From positions 2,108,001-2,172,000 of the forward strand of contig NC_092403.1 of assembly GCF_009017415.1 (NCBI RefSeq): a stretch of 64,000 nucleotides of DNA, in the 5' to 3' direction. Below the pieces are notes generated by a model. That model did no database searches. It was not told the DNA's origin and saw only the letters and a list, made by a program, of their open reading frames with translations. Positions 46,020-57,945 of the stretch are shown piece after piece; the first letter of the stretch is position 1; every line of letters starts with the position of its first letter. This DNA is from Aspergillus flavus. Its lineage: Eukaryota > Ascomycota > Eurotiomycetes > Eurotiales > Aspergillaceae. The position numbers were made by a program, and so were the translations under genes.

Positions 46020-48200
46020 GTTGTTGATACTGACTCAATGATAAAGAGTTATAGTGAAATTGAAAGATATTGAGCTGATGCTTGCGATTCTAGTCTTGAC
46101 CTTACTTTTTGATGTTGGTTGAAGTCGAGACAGAGGGGGTTTTTATGCTGTTGAGAAATGGGATACAGGCCAATGTTAGGGGCACACCCACTGGACGATG
46201 GTGATTCGTTAAGTCTCTGCAAGTCTCAGAGCGGCGAGCGAAGCCACGATTGTGGTTGGCCTGAAGGACTCAGAATCCGAGGCAACCGAAGGTTGAAAAT
46301 CCCCGACACTGCCGAGATCGCCTAATCTCGCCCCATGTTTGGTCAACCCCATGAAAAACATGCATATTGTCTGTAGGGCCTGATGCTAATAATACCTGCA
46401 GGAGCTGTCCTCTTTTCCTTCTACGTAGACTGGCGGTCAGACCCATTTCGCCTGTTGGGGTTTAGAATTATCTTTTGCGGTTTCGAACCTTGTTCGCGTG
46501 AGTCCCTTTGAATGTGGCCATTTGCGAAAGACTCGATCAATATCTGTATGACTTATGGGATTCTAAGCTACGAGACAGAGTATACGACGACTATAAATAG
46601 GTATCAAGAATGACAGGTCAGAAGAGATGTTGGGAGTTTGTTGGACAAGAGAAGGGACAGGTCTTTGTTTAAAGCTAAGGAAGCGGCAGGGTGCCTGAAC
46701 TTGCCCTAACAAGTCACCCCACGGCAGACTGGGAAAGGTGATCAATAGTCATGCCAGAGATATCCTGCCATTATATTCTCCAAGCGTGTCATGTTGCTTA
46801 ATTACGAGCTTAAAATAACAGTTCAGTCTCCATGGAGCGGCATCAACGAGATATGACGTCATACATCCATGTTACTCTAGGATTCACTCAGCAAATCAGC
46901 TCTTGACAGCGCAATGCACGAAGAATTACGCTAGAGGGATAGTCGGATGCTACTGGACTAATTATAAAGATCGAGACGTAGAGTAGGATTGTGGAGGACT
47001 AAGATCATCATTTCTATAGCAACATGCTACTCTCGTCATTTACTTGAAAGCATTCCACTAGCTAATCAACAACACATCAGTTGTGTGATGTCTAGCATGA
47101 TCATTTTGTTCATGTAATAAAAACCTGATGGAGTGCTCTCTATCAGGCAACTCATGCCTGGAGGATTCTCAGTGTTGAAATAATGACTCGCTGCCTACGA
47201 ATGCCGGATCGAACGATTTGTCTCAACTCTCAACTGTATTCAGTGTCTTAGTATCTGATCATCACCCCATACTGACGATACGCTTTCCCTCATGGGACAC
47301 TTTAAGTGTTATTTATAGTGATCAAAGACAAAGCGAAACCGTAGCATCTCGTATTTCATCCCAGCCCGGATTAACCGCTGCCTAGACAAGTAGCTAGATA
47401 TGTGACAGCGGTAACCACCCCGTGCATGGTATAAGGAAACAACCTGATCACGCCGCGGATGGAATGGGCGGTTCCAGCCCCTCTGAATATTACCTGTACA
47501 TACTACATACACGCGACCGGCCTGAGGATTGTACAATTTTCACTGAGCAAGGCGGCAGCGTCCGCAAAATCGAGGTCGTTCCTTAAATGCAGTGTAACAG
47601 CTGCAGAGCTTACATACTCCGGAATCAGTGCACACTGCCGACCCACGAGCTTGTTCGTATTAGTATCTAACTGAAGGTTTGTGGCTGTGCATAACAGGGC
47701 TGGCAGTCTTTTCATACCCTACCACAGTAGCCACATAGTAGAGTAATCTCAGACGATGTCCGAGTAGAACTAAATACCGATGACCCACTTAGCCATCGTA
47801 GCCAACCATAGTCAATAGCTCTTTTATATCCACGCTAATTTTTGAGTCACCTACCTCATTAAGAATAGTGTTGTAGCGCCCTATTCCACATTGCTTGGGA
47901 TTTCAATAAGTTCAGTCAATCAAGCCTTAGTGGGTTCCATGCTCTCAGGAACATCTAGAACGCGTCAGTGGTAAACTCTGTGGGTCTAACTAAGGAGACG
48001 AACGCTAAGCTTCGAGACACTTGCCAAAAGTGGCAATTAATTAGAGCACCCTGGAAAATTGGTACTGTCTAGCACACGACTTTCTTTGCAGTGTCCAGTA
48101 AACAGAAGTAGAGTTTAGAAAGGGAAGTCCTTTAAAACCACGGTTCCTGTATTTTGTCGTTGATCAACTCTCTGTTTCTTGCTGCTCCATCATCATTGAA
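46020..48200. other. Long gene-poor region
   Basis: About 2.2 kb. It contains the Nis1-like promoter and scattered short frames. A reverse frame at 47503-47715 begins MKRLPALLCTATNLQL and holds a few cysteines, but it lacks a convincing signal peptide or splice model. No RNA gene or repeat was recognised. Confidence 0.35.
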
Positions 48201-48488
48201 TTGTATTCGAGGAAAGCCGACTACCACACAATATATCTGACCGGTAGAAATGGCATATTAATTCTGCAACTTATCGTCTATGTTCCTTCCCTGGTGATCA
48301 TATTCATCGCCTGTATGAGGCACGGTTTTTGCCGTTCTGCAGGCTGGGTTCTTATTCTGATATTTTGCCTCCTTTGCATTGCTGGGTCTATCTGTGAATT
48401 ACACGCACGCAGCCATCCATCAAAAGATATCCTAATAGCGGTCGTCCTTGACTTCAATGACATATCACCACTCATCCTTGCCGCTTAG
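48201..48488 (+). pseudogene. DUF7702-type membrane protein, N-terminal remnant
   Basis: The first 95 codons resemble the N-terminus of a common Pezizomycotina family of multi-helix membrane proteins of unknown function: RNGILILQLIVYVPSLVI, CMRHGFCRSAGWVLILIFCL and DISPLILAA. The family normally continues ATLGLLSR before an intron. Here a TAG (48486-48488) ends the frame, but one additional base before it would read ALGLLSN followed by a GTAAGA donor. That points to a one-base deletion. Downstream, only a faint family-like fragment (GGIASDL, then ANNSGIF in another frame, near 48640-48690) remains. The product, if made, would be a non-functional two- or three-helix fragment. Confidence 0.55.
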
Positions 48489-50470
48489 GATTGCTATCAA
48501 ACTTGTAAGAGGTCGACAGGCCTTTCTTGCTTGCCCCTCTCTCTGTGAAGAAAAACTGAAATTTTGGAAAGGATAACACTGGCATATCCGTGAAGCATGT
48601 GCTTGATTCGAAAAGAAAAAGGACTTTTTCCCCCGAGGCGGAATAGCCAGCGATCTGCTAATAATAGCGGTATATTCCCATTGTAGTCAGACGTCATATC
48701 CAACTAGGCCATCAGGGGTTTGGAGTTGAAATAAAAGTTACCCTCGAGCTGAGCCTTTCCCGTCTAGCTCACATCGTCGTAAGCGCCTCCTCGTCTGATA
48801 CTTACCACTCAAAATCCACGTCCCGTGTTGCGATTTACCTTCGCCCAGTGAAGGTTTAAGATGCATTCTTAGGCTACCGGGTCCCTACTACTAGGTCATC
48901 CAAGACCGTCCATGTTGAGGTGGTATAGTGGTGCCAGTACCCGTGTACAGATATATATAACGGTGTGCTCTCTTGCTGCTCCAAAGCTATTTATTTTCAT
49001 GCCCATTCAACTAAAATGCCAATGGCACCAAAGTCGTGCCTTGTACACATTATCCTCAACATATATCTGCACTCCAAAATCTCAATTGGTGCTATCCATT
49101 TACCATTTTTACACTCATCCCAATAACAATTGCACCATAAGATGCACGATTAAAATCATGTCCGTACATAGACGGACTCGTTCGAATAAAACATAGTTAG
49201 GGGATACTGTACTCAACGAGGACGACGAATACTCACGAAAAATATATTCGAGACACGACAAGTTCGTCATGGCTATCATGCCTGTGGCCTTCAGTAGAAC
49301 CTATAGATAGATACATGTGGTCCCAACACTAACAGCCACCCAGATCGTAGTCGAGAGCACTTGCAGCATCCAAGCAATAATGGAACACCAGCATGTCAAT
49401 ATCTCATTTCCGAGCAATTATTTGGTGTTGACGCCACACAAAAGTGGTTCTTCTTTAATACCAAGGAAAATCTTATGGACAAAATTGAGCACTTTTGAGC
49501 ACGTGGTTACTTTATGTATGGCGCCAAACGATACACACCCCTTTTGGACTTCTCTTCCCGAAAAGAGCGCGTTGGGATGATAAATACCTGCACATATTTC
49601 ATAGGGCAATAAATATCGCATGACTTCCAACGGTTTACTCAAAAACTTCGCAGAAGTTTCTAAAGCGGAGTTCCGAGCCATCGAAAGTGCTGAGCAAGGG
49701 AGGTGATCGCAGTCAATAGTTCCAACGAAGACGCCGATCTCTATGCCGATCTCTCTCCCCTTAATTCGAGTCTTAGATCGCGTTTTTGAGTCGTATTATC
49801 AGCAATACCCTTTCCCTGAGCGATTCCTTGGAACTTGACCGAGGAAATGGCGTGATGGATTATATCGTGGTGATTATACAGTCGGCTATTTCATCACGAC
49901 GGAAATTGATCATACCCCATCGAATTGATACTAAATTAGCCACCTGGGTTCTGTGGCGATGAGGCGGGAGTGACCTTCTCCGTGAGACATCTGTGGGGCA
50001 AATCATCGGGGTTGTGAGACTAGCTCATTGACTAGCGAGATGGGGAAGCTTAGAATGATGAAAAGCCGTGTCGATCATCGCGTAACTCTCTAGCCGACAT
50101 GGGGCTGCTTAAAGGGTCTCCGGCTTACTCCGGAGTAATGTGAGGGAAGAGTTGATATCATCTCGGATCCAACTGGGCTGCGATTGTGTCCTCTACAATA
50201 CGATGGCTGGTTTGGACCTGCACCAGCGCAATTCAAGTTTCAACATTGTGCACAGGATGCTAAGATTAGGCCGTTCATGCGAGTTCCATGCAGCACTCGG
50301 CTAATAGAATTACAGAAGTTATCCGAGAGCCGACTCTAAGAATAACGATGTGAGACATTCTCCACACCATCCAGCGAAGCGATTGCATCAGGGATCGATG
50401 CAATCAATATCCTCCCCAATAGCGCAACGCTACAGCCTCACGAGCTCATAAACAGCATCCAAGCATCTCA
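48489..50470. other. Long gene-poor region
   Basis: About 2 kb with possible eroded 3' parts of the DUF7702 gene at the left. The rest has short frames only, and the right end leads into the promoter of the next gene. I recognise nothing further. Confidence 0.35.
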
Positions 50471-50494
50471 TTGCGACATTTATTTGGTTTTGAA

Positions 50495-50502
50495 TATAAA
50501 AA
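50495..50502 (+). promoter_or_regulatory. TATA box of the small secreted protein gene
   Basis: TATAAAAA about 110 bases before the ATG at 50606, followed by a C/A-rich leader (CAACCACAACCGCAACC) typical of strongly expressed Aspergillus genes. Confidence 0.5.
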
Positions 50503-50605
50503 CCCTCGCATTTCCCCGGGATCGACGAAAACCATCAACCACAACCGCAACCATCAATCAAGACAGCACTCTACGAAACAAACAAACCACTCCCAAACCG
50601 CCACC

Positions 50606-51177
50606 ATGAAGTTCACTCTCGCCGCCGCTTCCACCTTCATTACCGCTGCGCTCGCAGCCACTCTCCCCAAGTCTTTCACTCTTGTCGCTGACGGCGGCAA
50701 CACCGTCCTCACTGACAACAGTATGTACCCTCTACCTCAACCCTTCAGTAGAAATCGTGACTAACCTCAACAGCCAACGCCATTGTGGACGCTTCCCAGG
50801 CCAACACTTTGGAGATCCTCCGCCGTATGTCTCACTCACCCAGTATAATACTACACGAACCAAACTAAAAATATACAGTGAAAAGCGAGGACGGCAAGAC
50901 CATCACCTTCACCCAACAACAAGCCGTGAACCCCAATTCGTGGCAGAACCTCTATGCCATCGCAGGCAAGTCTAAGCCTCTAGGCTTGACCATCCCTCAC
51001 TCTGGTGCCACTCCCGACGGCGCTGTGCTCAACGGCTGGGGCATCACCGACGACGGCTACCTCACCTTCAACGGCGAGAACAACTTCGGTCTTTCCGAGG
51101 ACAAGCACCAGATCTACTTCCTTGGAGAGGACGCCACTGTCCCCAAGGTTACTCTCTGGGTTAAGGAGCTCAAATAG
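50606..51177 (+). CDS. Small secreted protein of unknown function
   Basis: Exons are 50606-50720, 50774-50824 and 50879-51177, giving 154 residues. The start has a strong Kozak-like context (CCACCATGA). A signal peptide (MKFTLAAASTFITAALAATL) is followed by FTLVADGGNTVLTD, a 17-residue middle exon (NAIVDASQANTLEILR) and a C-terminal domain: GKTITFTQQQAVNPNSWQNL, DDGYLTFNGENNFGLSEDKH and VTLWVKELK. The mature part has no cysteines and looks beta-rich. Codon use is C-ending and strongly biased, suggesting high expression. A T16 run lies just after the stop. I recognise it only as a fungal cell-wall or secreted protein type, without a firm family name. Confidence 0.8.
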
Positions 51178-51691
51178 GCTGGTGCTTTTTTTTTTTTTTT
51201 TAGTTGGAGATTTGGATGCTATGTGACTTGAGGTCAACATCGCATGTGGATATAGTCTAGGCTGGTATTGGACATATGGATAATAGTAAATAATTCAAAT
51301 ACTTCCATGACATCATTCTTCATCTGTTTTGTAAACCAGTAGACCTTTACTGGGTAAAATGGAGAAGGTTTCCTGAGGACGATAATGCATTGTAAGAATT
51401 GGGAGCGATGAAGTAAGTCATGCTCCAAAATAGGTGGATAAATACCTGGTCACGTCCTAAAGATGTGGTAAATGTATGGTGCTCCTAAAATAATGCACTA
51501 CATTTGTCGACATGTATCACCCATCGCGCCGAATGCCTTTTCGCATTTTATGTTGTAAAGTTATCTAGAGTTAGATTCTACCTAATCTGGGCTAACTATC
51601 TAGGATTTAGACGTGGCGTATCCGAACTATGACTCCTCATCTTCTGGTGACGACCGAGTTCATCACAAAGAGCAGGTCATAGCTAGGTACC
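51178..51691. other. Convergent intergenic region with poly-T tract
   Basis: The shared 3' side of the small secreted gene and the ipa-type gene. It includes a run of 16 T at 51186-51201. No gene was seen. Confidence 0.45.
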
Positions 51692-53818
51692 TCATTCCGT
51701 CTCGAATGACTTCTCATCCCATCCATATTTTCTCTTTAGACGATTCGCAAAGTACAGAAGTCTCCAACCTTCGATACGGGACGGATGCGGTCGGTGGAGC
51801 GTGATAGACCTTTGCACATTGAAGCCTTCAGGTGGAGAAAAGGTATAGATAGACCCAGTCTTTGGCACAACAGAGAATTTCATGTGTGCCATAGCTGCTT
51901 GGAACGCGGCCCAGGTGATTGAGCTCCGTGGTCTCGGATTAGAGAATAGGGTCGAGAATACCTCTAAGGAGGATGGCTTTACTTTGAATGCTTGGGATGG
52001 CGCTGCAGGTTCTGGTTCCGTCGCGGAAGCTGCTGTTGGAGCGATACTGTACACGGATGAATGTGGTGGGCGTGTTTTGATCTTTTCCTTGCGCTGTTCA
52101 ATTTGGATTTCCCGATTGGGCGCTTCAGGGGTTGACGAAGCAAGCTCAGCCCGTGCTATCTGCTCGCTCTTCTCCTTCTGCTGTTGAGCTTGATTCTGCA
52201 GGTCTGACAAGCATTCTTCGTTTAGATCCTGATAGAGAAAGCCGATATCTGCCCCTATTCTGCTGGAAATGAACTCATCAAGTGTGGTCAGCGCGCCTTG
52301 GGCCATTCCCGGCTCCATAAGATTATCAATCGGCACTGCAAACGCGGATAAGTCAACCTCAGACTTTAGCGGGTCAAGTTCAGACCCTACATCCTTTATG
52401 CGAGAAACATAAGTTTGGCCCTTCTTCGGATTTATTGGCGGCATGGGTAGAGACGTCGAGAGACACTGGACGAAATTGGTTGTCACAGCAAGATCACCGA
52501 AAGCGTCAAATTCGCTCTCCACCATCTTATCTTGCTCAGCGGGATGTGTTTGATGGAGGTCGTCTAACTTTCTAACCCATTCGACTACCCGGGAGGCATT
52601 CGTGTCGGGTTGACAAAGGCGAAGTATGTAATTGAGTTGCGGATCGGTTCTGGTCAGAGTGTCCGGCTTGGTTTTCATCGTTACCCGCGCGGTGCCATTA
52701 TCATATACACCAGAGACGCGCTTGAAATGTTTATCGCCAGACCCCATTTGGACAAAGCGCTTGAAAAGCCGCTGGACTCGTTGGTACTCGAAATGACAGA
52801 CGTTTGCAAGCTCCTGGAGAAAGGAGCTTTTGTAGGTCCGGTCATTTGGTCCGGTCATAAGGGCTTGGAGCAGTTGATGGATATACCCCCAGACTGCAGC
52901 ACCCACGACGGCATTGTGGATCATCTCGAAAAATGCAATGTTAATATATTTGTCTGTGATCAAGGGCAATCTTCGGCCTTTCTCATCGGCGACCAGCTCG
53001 GGTCGACTAAAAAACCAAGCATTAACAGCGTGAGCAAGGAATTCGGGCTCAGTCCGACATAGAAGTACATAATCCTCCAGAGCTGACTTCTGATCAAGAG
53101 AAAGAGCAGCCAGGTCTTCCAAGGAAAGCTTTTCTGGCTTCTGGTCGATTGTAAGTTTGGACATAGCCTCACGTGCCGCCTTTTCTGACTTTTTAGAGCG
53201 CCCTTTGGTCTCAACGGTAGAACCCGCTTCAAGAATGTCCTGGATCACGATATTCATGGACGGTAACAGGATAGACTGTCTTTCCAAAATAAGTTTACCC
53301 GTCGACTGAGGAACAATCAAACCAGCATCCACACGAACTTTCATCATAGCCATTGTTTCCTTATACTTCTCCCGGTCAGAGACGGTAAAGGATTGTCCAT
53401 ATCATTCTTCGTCCATGAACAACGTGAAGCTATAGCGAAAAGGCTCAACATGTTTAAGACCATGGATCTGCATACTCCTCAATATGACCGCCGCGTCACC
53501 AGGGCCGCCGTTGACACCTTCGATGTACTGCTCAGATAGGGACTTCGTCGCGCGATGCTTCAGGCAATCCAGCAGATAGTTGGAATCCGGATCGGCGATA
53601 TCTCGTAAATTCCAGTCGGGAATGAACTTGTAAACATCGCCTAAAGATCTATCGGTAGGGGACTTCAACATCTGTCCTTCGGCAGCACCGGCTCTCATGA
53701 CCTTCTCCCGTTGTGCCTTGCCCAGGGAATGCCATATTCCCTCGATCTTCGGTCCATGAAGCTTATATTTTCGCGCAAGATCGCTCTGCAGCTCCTTTAT
53801 CAAATCAGGTTTCTCCAT
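51692..53818 (-). pseudogene. 'ipa'-type fungal protein interrupted by an in-frame TGA
   Basis: A single reverse-strand frame of 709 codons from the ATG at 53818, broken only by TGA at 53404-53402. The part before it (138 codons) reads MEKPDLIKELQSDLARKYKL at the start and ends FTLFMDEE. Reading resumes at once in the same frame with YGQSFTVSDREKYKET, then NAWFFSRPELVADEKGRRLP and ARVTMKTKPDTLTRTDPQLN. The sequence resembles a large uncharacterised Eurotiomycete/Fusarium family listed as 'ipa protein', in which this junction is continuous. The C-terminal third is Gln/Glu- and Pro/Ser-rich. A point mutation, stop readthrough or sequence error are the alternatives. No GT-AG intron removes the TGA without losing conserved sequence. 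The function of the family is unknown. Confidence 0.75.
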
Positions 53819-54110
53819 TTCTTTTCCAATGAGCGGGGATCACCTGTGCCGGGTGATTCATGCGCACGTTTAATTGAATTTATGAGTCACGGGACTGTCG
53901 GGCCCTGAAGATGTCTAATAGTGGACAAGATTGATAATCGGCAACTTCTCTTTACAGTTACTAATATAAAGTCTTATTTAAGTCTCTTTTAGACTATAGC
54001 AGTGTACAACTACAAATATATATTTAAGACATCGAAGCTCAGGTTAATAATATTTCATAACTCATCACAGTTCATATTTTAGAAGTATCTTCTGGTTCGA
54101 GCCATTACAT

Positions 54111-55735
54111 CTAATAAATATACACAAACTCATCGTTCTCCCGATCCGTCAAATCAAGGAAAGCATTATTGCCCACCTGGTTGTCGGTCTCGGCAGCCTC
54201 AACCTCAGCATCCTCCTCGGAAACCTGGTAATTATTCTCCATGGACCGATCGACGATCTTAGCCGGCTTCCCGTTTGCCACACGCCGACGCTCCTGCATT
54301 TTATTAAGCACAAACAGATTGGCCCATTGAATCAACACAATAGCAGCCATGGCAATGAAGATACCCAGACAGGCCCGCAGCCCAGGTTGATACGCGGGCG
54401 CATCATTCTCATTGAACAGGAGCGGTCCCACGATGTTTCCAGCCGAAGAAGCGGCATTGTACAAACTCATGACGATGGACTTCTTCGTTTGTCCTGCAGT
54501 GTTTGCTACGATCCACGAGACAATGAGCGGGTTACCGCCGAACAAGAACGAAAGCAGATAGTATCCGGCCATTAATGCACCCTGGACGGAGTCATCCCGA
54601 GGGAGGGCATACAAGATCGCAAGACCGGCCACGACAGGTAACATGAAGGAGGCAAGCACGACGGCCTTGAGGCGGGCTTTCTGTGCGAGATAGCTGGCAA
54701 GGAGAATGATGATGAATTGGAGGGCACCGAAGGGCATGTTGAGTAACGTTGTCTTGAACTTGTCGAAGCCGAGTCCTGATAGGATCAGAGGACCGAAGAC
54801 ATTCGTCACCGATGCGCCGACGTTGAGCAAGAATGCCATGCCAATCCAGATGTATGTCTTCGGCTCTAGTCCGGCTTCCACAACGTGGCGCACCTTGAAC
54901 TCTCGGCTTCCGGCTCCGGTTTGGTTGGCTCGGAGGCGCTCCATGGCCTGAAGCTTTTCTTGGTCGTTTAGGAATCGGGCTGAAGCAATATCGTTGTCGA
55001 GTCTCCAGTAGAGGAATGGCGACGAGACGATGGTAATAAGACCGACGAAGAGGAAGATACTATTTGTGGAAAATGTCAGTTAATATCTTAGAGCCCAGAT
55101 CTAAGCTAGGCAAAAACTTACATCTGCCACTCTTTAAGCACACCGGACTGGATGTGTCCCAGCCCATAACTTAGGGCCGCAGCGATAATGGTGGCAAGAC
55201 CATTGGTGCTGTACCAAGCTGCCACTCGTAGTGGCTGCTCTGCACGACGGTACCATTGGGCAGTGATAATACTGAATAGAGGCAGGCAGCCTGCCTCGAA
55301 AAGACCAAGAAAGAAGCGGGTGGCCATTAGCCCACCGAAGTTGTGGCAAGCAGCCATTGCCGCTTGTGCGACGCCCCATCCGGCGACCAGAACAGGAAGC
55401 AATATTCTATGTGGCACTTTGACAATCAAGAACGAGGAAAATGGCTGCCAGGCCAACTGGGCGATCGGAGCGATAGAGCCGACCAAGGAATACTCATTGC
55501 CAGAGAGGTGGGTGTCCTCCTTTAGGCCGAATGTGGCACCATATCCTAGAACCGTCTTGTCGAGAATCTGTAGGAAGTAACCCCACATCAGGATCACCAG
55601 GATGGTCCTGTCAGTCTTGTTTCGAATCCGCTTGCTATCCTCTTCGGTCAGAGGAACCCGCACGACGTTGATGTGGTCCATGTTCGCGGGTTTGACCGGA
55701 TCTTCATGGTGAGTCCCTTGCGGCTTCGGATCCAT
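54111..55735 (-). CDS. MFS anion:cation symporter, Dal5/allantoate permease type
   Basis: Plasma-membrane uptake transporter of the anion:cation symporter family. Yeast Dal5 carries allantoate, ureidosuccinate and dipeptides, and fungal relatives carry vitamins or organic anions. Reverse-strand exons are 55735-55122 and 55059-54111, giving 520 residues. The 62-nt intron is GTAAGT...TAG. The N-terminus is hydrophilic (LTEEDSKRIRNKTDRTILVI), followed by family motifs MWGYFLQILDKTVLGYGATFG, GLMATRFFLGLFEAGCLPLF and QWYRRAEQPLRVAAWYSTNG. The second half has GQTKKSIVMSLYNAASSAGN and NIVGPLLF. The acidic C-terminal tail is about 60 residues. The substrate cannot be assigned. Confidence 0.92.
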
Positions 55736-57874
55736 GATGGGTAATGTATAGGAAGGTTATAATATAATAAGATGACCTTCGCAAGGGCCTTGGGTGACAG
55801 GCTGGAAGTTGGGGAAGGGTTTTTATATATTTGGCACGCTCCCCGCAAGAAGCCAGCGTTCAGCAACCCCCACGCCCTTACTAAACCCCAGATTCGTTAC
55901 AAGATAAGTTTAGCGTAATATGGAGAACTTGATTTTTGGGATCCTTTGCGTTATCCAACCAATTTCTCAAAGTGGAAGCTTGAGTGGATCCGATACGATC
56001 CCCGCAAAAGCATAACCGCACCTCGGGCGAATGGCCCTCGGCTTCCCCCACGGAACTGGAACCCCCACGGACTGTGGGGAGTCAAAGGGTCCTGGACAAA
56101 GAAGGCCGTCATAGCAAATGACTGACATTTTATAACGATGGTATGCCCACGCAGCTAACTGCTTTGTTCCTAGAGTGTGCAACTTGCCACTGGAGAATCG
56201 TGCCACCGCGTCAGATGCCGACACATGAAAAACCTAACGGAAAAGCAGGATGGCCGAGTCCTCCCATCGCGGTTTCCCATGGCGTTTATGAGTAATGGAT
56301 GACTCTTCACAGGATTTCAAAAGCACGGTGGACAGAGTCCGTTGCATGGTCGGGCACACCAAACGGAAGGATTACGGGACAAGACAGGTTTTTCCTATCA
56401 AGCTTTGCCGAAGCCATAACAATGCTTGTCATATATGGACATTGGTTTACAAGTCTCTTTTATGGATAATAGACGTCACACAAAGTTACTTCCCTTATGG
56501 ACATAGATAAACATCCATAATCATGTAGATAAGCCGGTATCAGTAGGGATAAAAAGAACAGGAAGGATCAACGCTTAGATATGTAGACAAAACGACCAAA
56601 TATTGATATCACTGAGTAGTTTTGGAGCACCTATAAAGTGTATAGGCGATATAATAAGTGCACTTGCTATAGTGTGGTATTCATTATTTGAAAGGTATCG
56701 ATCGCTTCATGGAATGTACATAAGCCTGTTCGCCAGCTGCTCTCAATACGTTGCTATAAATGTTGAATTCCCCACGCACCATAGTATCCCACGTCAATAG
56801 ATAGGGCAATGTACAGAGTAGAAAGATAAGAAATCAAGAAATATGCCAAGCTTTCCAAAGCTTAGAGTATAGAATAGTGCCTTGGCAGGTGGAGTCTGAC
56901 GTAGGTATATCTAGGACGCGTACGGCGTTGCACGTGCCAATGTAATAGGTACCTATGACAAGACATGGGTCCACTAGGTAATTGGAATATAAAGCTCAGG
57001 AATCTTGCCGGCATTGTCTTGCCGGTTGGCAGCCTATTCATGGGTAGAATTCTCTTTTTTAGCCTATCTACTCCGTATGCAATTAAGTTTCAAGTCGCGA
57101 GATATCTGACACCTTTATACCCGCGCTATGAGATATTCTAGAAGACCGATAGAAGATATATCCACCCGTGAGCAAGTATGAGCTATTAGATCTCGAATAT
57201 AGGATCCGTTGATCATGACATTAGTGGAATTCATTAACCCGGTTGATGCTCTTCTACGTATGCGTTCGTTAGACATCAACACCACTGGAGAGTTGGGAAT
57301 ACGGGGAAGGATAAAAGTTGGGCTGAAGTGGAGCCTAATCTATATGCCCTACTGAATGCCATTCGCCGTGTCGTCTCCCAGCCGGGTTCTAGAGCGTAGC
57401 GCCACATTTGGCCCCCAAGTCCAGACAAGTCGGCAAAACCCAGCTCATCTATAAATACATGTCCGACGGTTGCGGCATTAGAGTATAGACCAAGCCAAGA
57501 TGTCCAATCCCGATGCACATACTGTGTGATACAATGATAATGCATGGGAACGATGGCATGACAACAAAACTGTAAAGCCATTGAATTTGGTGGAGTTAGT
57601 AAGGTCTATGAACCACCTCGTATACACACGTAGACTAGAAAGCGCTAGTGTTTACACGTTATCTTAAAATGGGTCCACTGAGAACAAACCACCATAAGGC
57701 TGGGTAGCCGCAGTAAAGCTAATATGAAACCTTTCCTATCAATGGACATGTGCTGGATAATGCGGTCCGTGTATTGGCCAGGCTATACGCAAAGTATCAT
57801 TAAAACTCTCAATTGGTAGACTTTGCCCAGGTGGAGCTTCCACAAAAGTGTATGTTCAACCTTTGGTCTCTACC
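55736..57874. other. Long intergenic region
   Basis: About 2.1 kb. The left 150 bases are the permease promoter. The rest has only short frames with no family resemblance. No tRNA or mobile-element terminus was recognised. Confidence 0.4.
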
Positions 57875-57882
57875 TATAAATA
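57875..57882 (+). promoter_or_regulatory. TATA box of the sulfotransferase-like gene
   Basis: TATAAATA 64-71 bases before the ATG at 57946, a good fit to a fungal core promoter. Confidence 0.45.
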
Positions 57883-57945
57883 AAATTCAACCCCGAGCTC
57901 AGTTGCTTTTTCACTCGTATCTGAATAACACGCCGCCTTCATTCA

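Noticed and set aside
53402..53404. Selenocysteine at the in-frame TGA of the ipa-type gene
   Set aside because: Ascomycete fungi of this group lack selenocysteine machinery and no structured element was recognised; mutation or readthrough is more likely.
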